This document shows, one piece after another, positions 1 to 11,452 of a stretch of DNA of 64,000 nucleotides (position 1 is the first letter of the stretch; each line of letters starts with the position of its first letter). A program made the position numbers and the translations under genes. Source of the DNA: Plantago major. Its lineage: Eukaryota; Streptophyta; Magnoliopsida; Lamiales; Plantaginaceae. The DNA lies in the NCBI GenBank assembly GCA_026545765.1, contig CM048841.1:26199397-26263396 (forward strand), given 5' to 3'. The notes beneath the pieces were generated by a model that had not been told where the DNA came from, did no database searches, and was given only the letters and a program-made list of their open reading frames with translations.

Positions 1-88
1 CTGTCAACAATAAACAAAGTGAAATATACCAATTCAAATTTATACAACTAATTCATAGAACAAAAACAAGATGAATAAAAAGTACTAC

Positions 89-287
89 CTTCATTAGCAC
101 GCCGTTTCTCATTTGGGACATCTCTATTTTCTTGACTCACTGTCATCATCAAGTTAAATAGAGTTGAATACAGATAATGCCTGCTTTTGTAAGGATGGCA
201 CCAGAATCGATTGAGAAGAATTGGTGTAAAGTTCCAAATCTGAGGTGATGAGACGAGGGAAATAACAAGTTGCGATTTTGGCTCCAT
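89..287 (-). CDS. possible first coding exon of an unidentified gene (partial)
   Basis: An open frame starts at ATG 287 on the minus strand and runs to a plausible splice donor at 88-87 (AATGAAG|GTAGTAC). It would encode about 66 residues ending in NRDVPNEKRRANE, with the rest of the gene beyond the left edge of the window. I do not recognise the protein. A second frame over the same DNA is also open from 348 to 154, so the frame choice is not secure, and the true start could be an internal Met (MMTVSQ). The segment could equally be a 5' UTR exon. It is listed because an open frame ends at a donor-like site; no domain or homology supports it. Confidence 0.25.
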
Positions 288-509
288 TTCGCAAAACTAA
301 AAAGAAACCATCCGGGTTCTTCGTGGGGAGATGAAAACGTGGACTCAACTTTTCTTCTATATCAAAATTGGAATTTGGCGCGATTTAAGAAATTGGTTGC
401 TGAAGTGACAAAGATGGTGGTTGCCGGTTGGGAGAGAGAGTTGGGGGAAATTAATCTGCTTATTAGTAACCATGGTTAGGAATATTCACTCGATGATACA
501 TCTGTCAAG

Positions 510-905
510 TTTAAGTGGCTATTTGCATGGGATTCGATTAAAATGGATCGGGTTTTAACCGTGAATAGTAACTGAATTATAATTGGGTTTTGAAAAGTTG
601 TGTTTGGGATGAAATTAAAGTTTTATAGTGTTGTTATATAGAGTGTGTAAGAGTGAAGTGATGTGTGTAAGAGTTTAAGATTATTTGATTGGTTTTAATG
701 TTATTTGATTGGTTTAAGGTTGTTACAATAAATGAAAAAGTAAAATGAGAGAAAAATAGTTGGTAGAAAGATAAATTTAATTGAATTGTGAATAGTTGGT
801 GGATTAAAATCGAGTATTGTTCAACGCGATTAAAACCGCATGGCAAACAAGATGAGAAGGATAACTCGATTAAAACCGGGTTTTAATAGCTTCCCAAACA
901 GTCTC
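510..905. repeat. MITE-like repeat with TTTAATCGA ends
   Basis: The stretch begins with GGCTATTTGCATGGGATTCG and ends with a reverse-complement relative, GGTTTTAATAGCTTCCCAAA. Both flanks contain ATTAAAAYSG-type words. Similar words recur at 8335 and near 17095, so this looks like a dispersed short inverted-repeat family. The exact ends and target duplication are unclear. Confidence 0.35.
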
Positions 906-2196
906 CGAGTGTTTTTTGCTACCTGTCTTGTTTCTATTGGCTTGCTGTACCAAATCATATGGTACAACAGTTGTATCAAAAAAATTCTCCCAGAGACAAA
1001 TAAATCTTTAACAAGAAAACAAAACAGAGACTAAATTAAACTTCAACTACTAGCTTTTTCTCTTTTTCCAATTTTTTAACATTTGGTCATGAATTATTCA
1101 TTATTTACATATAATTATGCATTATGCAGACTCATGAAATTGGTCAAGATAACTTCAAGTCACATTCCTCTATAAACTCATGTCTCATGTCCATATCCAT
1201 ATCCAAAGAGAAGACAATAAAAAGAACAAAGCATACTTTATATGAGAGCAAACATAAATTATGATATCCAAGTCGTCGTGCCCTGAGGACAATCTAAGTT
1301 ACCAGCATTAAAGGTCTTAAGATACTTATATATGATGATGAAGATAACACATATGATATGACATAAGACTACATATGCCAAGACTCATGATAAGTTTTTG
1401 ACAAACTGCAAGATAACTTTAAATTTAACAATTGGTATTTTTTTTTGAATTGTTTGACTAAATTTATATGCTAAATGATTATTTTTAAACAATGAATTAA
1501 GTCTTATTTTAATTGCTTTTACAAGGATGGTATGACTTCATGAAAATGGTTCTTCCTACCACACTGATAAATTCTCGAACAATATAGTATCTTATAATTT
1601 TTATAGAAAATCTATTTAATGTAACGCTCCAAAGTTTTACGATAAGTTTCAAGAGAGGTTTAAGCGTACTTGTTATAGGATAGTGATTGGTGACCAATTA
1701 ACAAGTCTCATTGATGATAAAGTGCGTGGGAAATGAAATGTGTTGGTAAATAGGTTCAACATATCATCTGGAGAGCAGCCCGCCCCTCGACCCACAAGGG
1801 GATGAAGCGTTACACTAATACTAATACGAAGTAATGTTTTTCCGAGTCATACATTTTTTCCACTCCCGTCGAAACTCAACGATCATTGACTAGTTACTTT
1901 TTACTAGAATGAAAATCTAGTTTTTGAAAGAGAAGAAAAATGGAAAAGAAAGATAAATACTTGATTTCAATCGCTATCCAATTACCTTCATGAAATAAAA
2001 CTAAGATAAGAATTGAGGCTTGAATTATACAAGTAGTACTATCACACAAATCTTGAAGCCTAAACTAATCACCCAAAACCCTAATTCTTCACCACTGTAC
2101 AACTACCATTCTCCTGATCATTACCAATCAATCAATCTCAGTACAAACATGTCGACCTAAATTATCCACCTACATTTTACCGCCAAAACCTCATCA
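906..2196. other. intergenic region upstream of the dioxygenase gene
   Basis: AT-rich DNA with no coding frame I can support. The last 150 bases (about 2050-2196) are pyrimidine- and CA-rich and read like a 5' UTR leading to the ATG at 2197. No clear TATA box could be assigned. Confidence 0.5.
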
Positions 2197-5100
2197 ATGT
2201 CTCTCGACGGCTCACAACCTCACGGCGGATCCCACTCCAACGGCGGTGGCCATCGAAATGGTGTCGGATTGGCTCCGACGATACCACCTCCACCTTTCGG
2301 GACGAAGAGCTTGATGAAGAACCCTAATCAGGTTCATGTGCCTGACAATTACGAGGATTTGGACCACCTGGAGTTTCCACCTCATCTTTTCAGCTCAATG
2401 GAGAGGTATCTCCCGCAAGATCTGCTGCACCAATCGCGCGAGAATAAGGCCAACCACATGCGCGAAATTCTTCTTCGGTATTACCCCGAAAGCGAGAGGG
2501 TTCGGGTTAGTGATGCATACTCTGTTGTGTTAGCTGCATTTGTAGTGCTTAGTCTTTATGTGCATTGCATGGGCCTAGATTTTGAAATTCAGTGTAATTG
2601 AGCTGGGATATTGTTTTGTAGAGCAATTTTGTGCTTTTGATTGATTGATAATGATGTAGTACTTTAGTATGGAAATAGTTTCTGTGAATTTACGCAAGCT
2701 TAGTAATGAGAAGGAAGAAAAGATGATCAATTGAGCTGAATTATTGATCATTTTAAGTATGAAATCCTTTATTTCCCCTTTATCGGAAAAATTGAGGGTC
2801 TAATTGCCTCATCCCTGGTGATCATTTGTAATTTCCAATTTATGACATTCTCTCTTAGCTTATACACTATTGGCAACTGAGACTTTTTGGCACTTTTCTT
2901 CTTGGATAAATTTGAAATTGTGCTATTTGGGTTTGTAAACAGAGTGGTATTAAGAATTTAAGATCCAGGCAATGTTAGGTGTTTGTAATTCGGGAATTAT
3001 ACAGGGCTATGAAGCCTGTGATATTAGTTGAAATTGTTACCTTTGCAAGGCATTCCTGGAGATTAATGTGATTAGTTTTAAGTGAGTCCTGGCTCCATTA
3101 ACAACTTGGTTTCAGAATTCAGGCATTGGTGGCATAACTTCCACAGGCTTTGATGCAGAGTGATAATCAATCCGTGTGCATCTACACATATGTACATGCA
3201 AACACATTAGCACATGCACATTTAAAAATCTGTTCAAATAACGATTTACAGTTATTCTTTTTGTTTTCAAACAGCTCCAGAAGCACAGAGAGTACAGACA
3301 GAAAATAATATCAAACTACCAGGTATATATACTTTTCTTTGCCTTTTGTGGACAAAGAGAATGGGTGTTGGTCGTGCTTAAATTCCTAGAATGACCCTTC
3401 AGTGACGAGCTTAAATTGATGGGTGCAAGTACCCAATTTCATATATCAAAGAAATAGCCAAAGTTCCTCATTTTTCTTTTGCATCTTATCAGGATGTCCT
3501 ACACACTTAGCTCCTTTTAGATTGGTCACTTTCCTCTATTTCCAATTTTCCATGAGTCATGATAACTGCAATATTCTAACAACGATGATTAGCTTCTTCT
3601 CAGCGTCTCCACAGTGAGCTTTATACAATACACCCTGCAGATTTCTTTGTCCCCTCCTTCCTGAACGCCATTAATGAGAAAACCGAACAAGGATTCAGAA
3701 GTATAATGTCTGAACCCTCTCCCGGGGTCTTCACATTCGAAATGTTGCAACCAAGGTTCTGTGATATGTTACTGGCCGAGGTGATTTTTGCATATCAATA
3801 ATCTATCACCACTATGATGTAATTTGTTGTGACTGTTCAGATTAACATTTTCTCTTTAAATTTAATCATACAGGTAGAGAACTTTGAGAAGTGGGTCCAT
3901 GAGACGAAGTTCAGAATCATGCGACCTAATACCATGAACAGGTATGGTGCTGTACTTGATGATTTTGGGATGGAGACCATGCTTGACAAGCTCATGGAAG
4001 ATTTTATACGTCCGATAGCGAAAAGTAACCATTTTTTAAAATCATGCAATACTTTGTCGGATTTTATATTTTCGTATTTGGTTTAAGTGTTAATCCTTGC
4101 CATTAAACATTTGCAGTTTTCTTTCATGAGGTTGGTGGATCAACGCTTGATGGTCATCATGGGTTTGTTCTTGAGTATGGGATGGACAGAGATGTTGATC
4201 TGGGTAAGTGATTATGTTCACCTTTTTTAAATCCATGCTCTGCGTCATTTGGTGATCTTGTTGGCCAACACCTTTTATTGTTTTTTTATACTAAATATCA
4301 CATTAAAAGTAATAATTTGTACGGTCCTGCCATGCAGTTAACAAATACACTTTCCAATAAATGGCAATGTTAGAACCCCACATGCACGTACTTTATTCAT
4401 TCTATGTCATACTTTTTCCAATCTTTATTCATTTTCTGTCATACTTTAATACCCGATTACCAGTTTTATTCATTATTCATTTGTTGTATCTTTGTTAGTT
4501 CAATGCTCCCTAAAACACACCCACAGAACCCAAGTCCCGTTAATAAAATTGTGCCGATGTAATTGGATATATGGCTGGGGCGGGTGTGCATCAGGTTGTA
4601 CCCGTTTAGAAGCCTAAAAGGGGCGCTCTGAAATTTTGGCATTTAAATTTTACAAATTAATGATTGAATATGCGTACAGCGTCAATCACTATTCACTACC
4701 ACTGCTGAAGGATGTTTGTATGTTGGCATAAACATCCTACAGCAGAATTTTAGAAAATAATTATGAACTCTGATGTTCTTTAGGAGTGCTGCTGTTATTC
4801 TTAGGGATGTTTGAAGTTGCTTGGGACTTTTAATTGTCCACTGGGATGCATGTTACCCTCTTAGACTCTAAGCTATTATATTTTCGGATGTTGCTGTATT
4901 GTGTTTACTTCTGATCCTTTTTAAATTTAGTACCGCGAAGACACTGCTAGTACTCTTCATAATCCCTGCATTTCTGCAGTGAATATGCCATGTCACAGAC
5001 CGTATATTGCCAAGTTTGCTGTCTAAATTTGATAAAATATCGCTATTGTAGGTTTCCACGTGGATGACTCAGAAGTCACATTGAATGTCTGCTTAGGCAA

Positions 5101-7975
5101 ACAATTTTCAGGTGGTGAACTTTTTTTCCGTGGCACACGGTGTGAAAAGCATGTAAATACAGAAACTCAGTCAGAGGTGAGTTGTTGGGCTGATCTCTTA
5201 ATTAGATTAACCTTTTTTAATTTCATGCGAGTCGGCTAGATAATAAAATTCTTAGCCAGACCTAGTCTATAACTGAATCATAGACCATGCGGTTGTATAT
5301 TTATCATTTAGTACTTGCTAATTTAACATTTCCAAATAGGCAATTTTACATCTGGGTGCCTTTGTAGATGTCGATATCACGGGTAGGTCCCTAATGTCTA
5401 AAAAGTCACGATGAAATCCAAACATTGACCTGTAATAAAATACTCTCTCCATTTCAGTGAATGTTTAACGTTTATCTTTGGAACAAAGTATAAGGTGATT
5501 GAGTAAAAAATGGTTTATATTGACAAAATAGTAAGTGGATAGTAAAAAGTAAGATAGAGAATAGATAAAGTATGAAAAAGAGCGATTAAAAACTTACTAA
5601 GTATAGATAGTGGGTTTCCATTTAAGGAAATGTTAAAATTTGAAAAGAAACTCCCGACTTGGCAAAACGTTAAGCCTTAAGTGAAATGGAGTAATATTCT
5701 CAATCGGTTCCTAAAGTTGAGGGAGGGAGGGAGGGAGGGAGAGAGGGAGAGAGATTTTATTTCTTCATTAATTAAAAAAAGTGATTAAAAAAAACAAAAA
5801 ATGGAGATCATCCCTGGAATGTTCGATACAGAGCTTCAATGGAAGCTTCATTTTTACTTTTACTTTTACTTTTTTATTTATTTATTTTATTTGTCTGAAT
5901 AAAGGAAGATGGAAGAAAACATGAAAGTAATAAAATATTAGGGTTTGCTTATTAGAAGTTGGAAGTTTTGGGGTTAAGTTGAAGTATTTTAAGTCAGAAT
6001 TGCGAAACACAAGATATTTGAGTCAAATGTTTTGGGGTACAATATCAGGGTTGAGTTGTTAGTTTATTTCCCTGAATAATACATGTTGCTTTATCACTTA
6101 TTCTTATTTAGTCCGGAGTTCTTGCACTAGAGATTAAAAAAGAATAAATTGTTGCAGTACATTAGAAAGGAGTATATTTGTTCATATAAAAATACATATA
6201 TATGGTTGTAATTTGACTAATTACCGATTCGATGCCCACTATAAAGCCCGATTGGAAGATTAAATCAGTGTTTAGCTCATATTGGGAGCACAACCATTAC
6301 ATATTACACCTTTTTTTTTGCTTTTTCCCCACCAAACTGATTCTTATTAGCTTTTATACCCACCTAATTGGAATTTGTTATGGAACTTCTATAGGAGATT
6401 TTTGATTACTCGCATGTCCCGGGGCGTGCAGTTCTTCATCGTGGGCGCCATCGGCATGGTGCTAGAGCCACCACATCTGGACATAGAATTAACTTACTAT
6501 TATGGTGTAGAAGGTACTCCAAAATTTCCTCTTTGCCCCAAGTGTTGGCAATAATTTGCCTTTGCAGGACCTATCACTTTCTTCATGGTGAAAGAAGAAA
6601 AGCAAATCATTTGAGGAAAAGAGAACCAAGGAGTGGGCAAAAAGATGCAAAGCAAGTCATATTTATTAAACTATTTGATAAGCTAGCTGATAAACTAGTT
6701 GATATTTATAAAAGTGTTTAGTAAATTAATTAGCTAATATGCTAGTTGATTTGCTAAATACAGTATGTAAAAACAGATCAACTAGCTTATTTTTTTATAT
6801 GCTTCTAGCTTATTAGCTTACCAGTTAGGCGTTCACATAACGGGAATATATAAAAAATAAGCTCATCGAGCTGATAAGGTAGTGCTAAACAGAGCCTTAA
6901 ACTTAGTTATATGTGTTGAAGGCCCTTATCCATTAGATTTGTCTGAATAATTGAAATCTATTGCATATAGGGGTAGCAATCTTCTCCTTTTCTATTTATT
7001 TACTGTGTGATTCGGTCTCATAGTGATGATAACTATATCTTCCGGCATTCCAATTTGGTATTCTGATTTTTCACTCTTCCAGTGCTGCTTTCCGGGAACT
7101 TAGGAAGTATCAAAAAGATTTCTCCAGCTGGTGTACGGAATGCCAACGAGAGAGGAAAGAGAGACAGCGTCTGACTGTAGCCACTATCAAACAGGTATGC
7201 CAATTTTTCACCTGGGGATTGGGATCTACAATCTTGCTCTTTTTGGTCCATTGTCAGTTTTATTTTTTATATTTATAACCTAAATGGCTAATGATAGATG
7301 GATTGTTTTATCATTTTCGTTTTCAAATAATGTCTTTGTGAGAACTCATATAGAAGTCGCCAACACAAGCCATTAGACTTACTGGATCACTATGTGTTCA
7401 TTGTTAAGTTTGTTTTGAAGGTGCAGAGTAAATATTGATACAGTTGATAGTGATATTGAAAGTCTATTTGTCCAAGTAGTGGTTGCTAGTTATAGCTTCT
7501 TGTTTTGAGTTCTGACAGCATCATAAGTTGATTGTGAGATTTGTTTTGGTCTTGTACAGTTGTACTGGAGCACCCATGCGCTTTAGTGCCAGTCTATTGA
7601 TTTAGGTTCTCCATAGAAGAGTGACTGATCAGGACTTCATTTCTGTAATAATTAGATGAAGAGACTTGTGAGTTCATGAGGATATACTGGCCAAGAATAA
7701 ATAATATGGCGAGAAGATCAAAACGTATACATGATGATGAGTTGAAGGGAGAGAAACCTTTATGGGTTGCATGTGTAGATTACTCGAACCTTTTCGGATA
7801 GAAACAAAAACCAAAGTATACATAATTCCTTTGTTTTTTGCAACCTTTATGTGTCAATATACTTGGTGTTTGATGATGTGTTAAGTTCACCATGGATATC
7901 GAAGGAACATGTTGAAAAATGTTTGTCAAATCTGTGCAGGAACTGTTAAAGAGAGAGGGTGAGACTGCTGCGTAA
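2197..7975 (+). CDS. PKHD-type 2-oxoglutarate/Fe(II)-dependent dioxygenase
   Basis: Inferred exons are 2197-2505, 3275-3322, 3604-3780, 3874-4024, 4117-4203, 5052-5176, 6395-6513, 7083-7194 and 7940-7975. All have GT-AG borders and join to 388 codons including the stop. The product resembles the plant proteins annotated as uncharacterised PKHD-type hydroxylases (Arabidopsis At1g22950 family), which are about this length. After a Gly/His-rich N-terminus come a conserved helical region (LFSSMERYLPQDLL) and the double-stranded beta-helix domain. The domain has the iron-binding HxD (FHVDDSEVTLN), the GGELFFRG strand, and the distal His/Arg region (RGRHRHGARATTSGHR). A Cys- and Arg-rich tail follows (SSWCTECQRERKERQR). 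The family probably hydroxylates a protein substrate; the substrate is unknown. The frame is intact. Read-through of exon 1 would give a 134-residue artefact. Confidence 0.9.
5441..5693. mobile_element. Stowaway-like MITE in dioxygenase intron 6
   Basis: The left end TACTCTCTCCATTTCAGTGA and the right end GTGAAATGGAGTAAT are imperfect inverted repeats. The inner words AACGTTT and AAACGTT also match in inverted orientation. The element is about 250 bp, has no coding capacity, and lies wholly inside the intron 5177-6394. TA dinucleotides border both ends, as expected for Tc1/mariner-type MITEs. Confidence 0.6.
5719..5756 (+). repeat. GGGA microsatellite (G-quadruplex-type sequence)
   Basis: A run of at least five GGGA units followed by GAGAGGGAGAGAGA lies in intron 6 on the sense strand of the dioxygenase gene. 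Four or more GGG tracts separated by single A residues fit the standard G-quadruplex pattern. Confidence 0.7.
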
Positions 7976-8334
7976 GGTTGTCAAGATTGGATTTTTCAGG
8001 GTATCATGTACACCATGTAAGCTTATATACACCAGGTTCATTGTTAGTAAGTTGTGGAAAGAAACTGTTATCTGTTTCTTGTAACATGAGCATATGTGTA
8101 CATGAAATTTGTACGGGGTCATAGTTGATGGAATTTTCTTGGCCCCTCACAAACTAGAGTTGATTTGACCGGGTGATAGACAGTCATTTTTCTTCAAGTT
8201 ATACCCTCTCCCTGTTTTCATTCATATATTTGTTGTTTATACAGGCGAACTCTTAGAATAACAAGCTTTTCTGCCATTCTCCATCAACTTTTCAATTGGC
8301 ACTGCGTCCCGTTAATAAAATCTTTATTAGGCTG

Positions 8335-8640
8335 TTTGCATAAACTTTAATCGACCCGATTTAATTGATTTATATAACTGATAAATAGTAATTAAATTTA
8401 AATTGAGTTAAGAAAATTAGAGTTTGTTATAGATTTAAAATTTTATAGCATTGTTATGTGGGTTGTGTAATAGATGAATGAGTGGTCAGTTTAATTGAAA
8501 GAGTCACTCAATTAAACTTGTAAATTTTACAAATCAATTACTACTAAAATGTTAATGCAAACCCAAAACGTTATACTCAATTAAAATGTCCCTTTAATTC
8601 TAGTCCAAAGAGCCTGTATAACATTAAAATTGTAATGATC
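8335..8640. repeat. MITE-like repeat related to the one at 510
   Basis: Starts with GGCTGTTTGCATAAACTTTA followed by ATCGACC. This matches the end type of the 510-905 repeat and the sequence flanking Copia element 1 at 17098. The interior is AT-rich and non-coding. The right end is poorly defined. Confidence 0.3.
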
Positions 8641-9817
8641 CATGCTACAATAACATGACACTTAATATTGTGAGAAAACTAAGGTAGCCAGAGTGTGTAT
8701 TATTTATGGTTGAATTATAGTACAACATTTAAAATTCAATTGAACATTATCAAGTTGACCCTTACTCGAGCAGATAACTAAGCGAGCACCTAACGAAACT
8801 CGACCTTGATCCAAACTAAAATAAAATAGTACTGTAGTACCTCCTCGGTAAAGGAAAGATATGTATAACAGCCAAATCACAATCTGTTAAAAGTCGGATA
8901 AGTATTTACATTTGCAGATATATACTCCATACAGATTATAGATGACAAAAAATCTACTAATTCTCCACCTTAACTCATGAGTGTTTGAAGAGGAGCTCCG
9001 CCAAGTGACACATTCTCAATATATCAAACATGTGTTATTCTAAACACCACCTCCTTTATAACATATTAACATCTATGAATAACACGTTGCCAAGTATCAA
9101 TTAGTATTTCATGTTCACTAACTAGTAGTATTCCCTTCGGTATTTTAAAAGCTTCCTAAGTAGATTTTTTTTCTCGAATTTTAACCGTAAATTATGCTAA
9201 AACTACACGATAAAAAATATAATAAAATTATATTATGAAAATAAATTAAGTATATTTTTCTAATATAATTTTGTTTTATACTTTTTGCGTGTAATTTACG
9301 GTCAAAGTTCGAAAAAAAGTCGTTCTTATAAAGCTTTTAAAAGATCAGATGTAGTATTATTCTACCGTGGAGGTCCAAGCCATGTAAGCTTGGGATTCCC
9401 TCATAAGGTAAGTCACCTGCGGGCCGAGAAAAAGGCTAACCCCCATTTTTCAGTTGGGTAGGTCCGGGGACTCTTTTCCGATGAGCAAGTGTTGTCTCAG
9501 ATTTAGTAAGAATTACTTTGTCTGAGGCTCTAAGAATACTAAGACGTATTTCCCTCAAAAGTTGGAAAATATTGTGTGACAAGTGATTATAATCACGTGA
9601 ATCTGGTTAAAAACACAGGTTTTTTTTTTTTTTGGAATTTTAATCGCTATCCAAACAGCCTGGTGTTTAGATAAATAATCAAGTAGAAGAGTATGTATTT
9701 TACTCCGTATGATGACAAGTTTTCTTTTCACCATTTTGATAGTCATACAAAATTTCTCATTCACTTTTTATAATTGCGACTTATATTCCACTTAAACAAA
9801 TAATACATTCATATATA

Positions 9818-10070
9818 CTACCTCCATCATGCGAAAATAAAAAAAAAATCTATTTCCTTTTGTGACGTCCCACTAATTTAGGTCATTTTTTAAAATAGTA
9901 AAAAAATAAACCCTACTTACCCCACTATATTATTTTTTTAAATTCTTTATCATTTATCTCTCTTATCTTTCATACTTTCTCAAATTTTTATTATTTCTCT
10001 TTTCAACAACAAACAATAAACTATTTGTATGTTAAAAACAACACCGGAAATGACGTGGACGAAAGGAGTA
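9818..10070. mobile_element. MITE-like element with CCTCC/GGAG ends
   Basis: The left end CTACCTCCATCATGCG and the right end GTGGACGAAAGGAGTA are weak inverted repeats of the widespread plant CTCCCTCCG type. The interior is AT-rich and non-coding. Confidence 0.35.
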
Positions 10071-10419
10071 CAACTTTACCATCTTATTATTTATATTCTA
10101 TACATTCTTTATTCTATTATCATTTAAATAAGTTACGCTTAAGTTTCCAATTTAATTGTTCAATATCAATTTTTATTTATTCTATATTATTTTTCTATTT
10201 AAACAATATTTAATCTTCCACATCCCCTTATTTTATTGGTCAATAAAGTAAACATAAACCTATTGCTGGAAAGGAGTAAGATAGAGCAAGAAATAAAAAT
10301 AATAATATTTGAAATATGACTTTGATTATAAATAGGAATACAAATTACATTACATAATACATAACATAACATTCCATTCGATTACATTACATAGTAGTAT
10401 ATATAACACAATCTAATCA

Positions 10420-10935
10420 AGAGGTGTAAGAGATGCATGCCTAGCAGCATAATTAACAAAGCATCATATTCCAAACCTACCCTTACAGGATCTTGAGCCC
10501 TGACAAAGCTTACCTTGTATGAATCTCTTACATCTCTAATTTTACGTCGTCATAATCAAACATAGAAAGTAAAAAAAAAAAAAAAAAAATAGAAAAAGAA
10601 GCGTAAAGGTTAAAGATGGAATTAGATGAATTCGGACCGGTACCCTCAATTCCCCGCAATGCAACAATAGCGCTCTCCCAGGTCTGTTTGGACATACAGA
10701 AATCCGGGAGAGCGAAATTGCAAAGCTGTGTTTTGTTTGGTAAATTTTCTTTCTAGTGTTGAAATTACATTTCTGCCCTCCTTGGCTTCCGCCGTCGACT
10801 CCGCCTCGTTCCTCCGCCGTAGCTACGCCCATATGGACCAACAAACATGTCCTCACACAAAAAGGTTGAAATGCTGGTGGAAGAGATAAATGAGAGCAAT
10901 GAGAAGTTGATATGGTAACAAGAGAGTGAATGTTG
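10420..10935 (-). ncRNA. candidate microRNA primary transcript
   Basis: A minus-strand TATA box (10956-10963) predicts transcription starting near 10930. About 200 nt downstream lies an imperfect hairpin (10661-10721). Its arms share the fully paired core CGCTCTCCC / GGGAGAGCG, plus TTGC / GCAA and TCTGT / ACAGA, around a loop of roughly 8 nt. This spacing and a stem of about 25-30 bp are typical of plant MIR genes. I do not recognise the mature sequence as any conserved family. The alternative is a small-protein gene: frames of 134 and 27 codons exist, but neither has a recognisable domain, and the 134-codon one ends in a low-complexity Phe run. The transcript end at about 10420 is a guess. 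Confidence 0.4.
10661..10721 (-). ncRNA. miRNA-like foldback
   Basis: On the minus strand the 5' arm contains TTTCGCTCTCCCGGATTTCT and the 3' arm contains AGACCTGGGAGAGCGCTATT. A nine-pair CGCTCTCCC core, a five-pair TCTGT/ACAGA segment near the loop and a TTGCAA segment at the base are visible, with a few mismatches and bulges. The asymmetry is closer to a miRNA precursor than to the perfect ends of a MITE. Confidence 0.45.
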
Positions 10936-10955
10936 AGTATGTTCACTTGTAGGAG

Positions 10956-10963
10956 TATTTATA
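10956..10963 (-). promoter_or_regulatory. TATA box for the candidate ncRNA
   Basis: TATAAATA on the minus strand, in the context CCTATAAATACTCC. A CA-rich start region (ACATACTCAACATTCACTC) follows about 25-35 nt downstream. Confidence 0.55.
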
Positions 10964-11452
10964 GGCTTTTTCTCACTTCGAGTAGTGACCACACGGATAA
11001 AGTACATTCTCTATTCACTACACCTGTTTGGTGACTGAACCAGTTCTATACTCAACTTTTTTCATTAAATTGAATACGCGTTTTAAGTGTAAATTATAGA
11101 CAAAATTAGAATTTTAAAAATGTAGTAAGACCTATGAATGCCCAAATAAGAGGTGGTCAGCGAATAAAGTTAAACATAGAATTTTTTATTTAATTTATGA
11201 GAATTAGTGATTGACACAAACAAAAAGAGAAAATGAAAAATTGAAATTGAAATTGATACGTTTTTATTTAGTTGGGTGAAAAGTGAAAATAAGTTTCCAA
11301 TTAGATCAGTCTTCCGCCCTGCCTGACAATATATGCTTAATAACAAGTTAACACGGTTATTTCTATTTAATTATAAAATACCGAAATTAAAAAATAGGTA
11401 ATTCTAAAAAAAATATTATTATTAATTTAAAATTTTAGAATGGTAAAATTTG

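Larger units (their letters stand above)
7976..10540. other. intergenic region with repeats
   Basis: The first 300 bases are the probable 3' UTR of the dioxygenase gene. The rest is AT-rich and contains two MITE-like segments (listed separately). A more GC-rich block at about 9355-9540 has no open frame and I could not identify it. No gene is supported here. Confidence 0.5.

Noticed and set aside
6533..6721. 62-codon frame in dioxygenase intron 7
   Set aside because: Intronic, with no homology; the neighbouring AGCTAGCTGAT-type words suggest a degraded repeat whose ends I could not fix.
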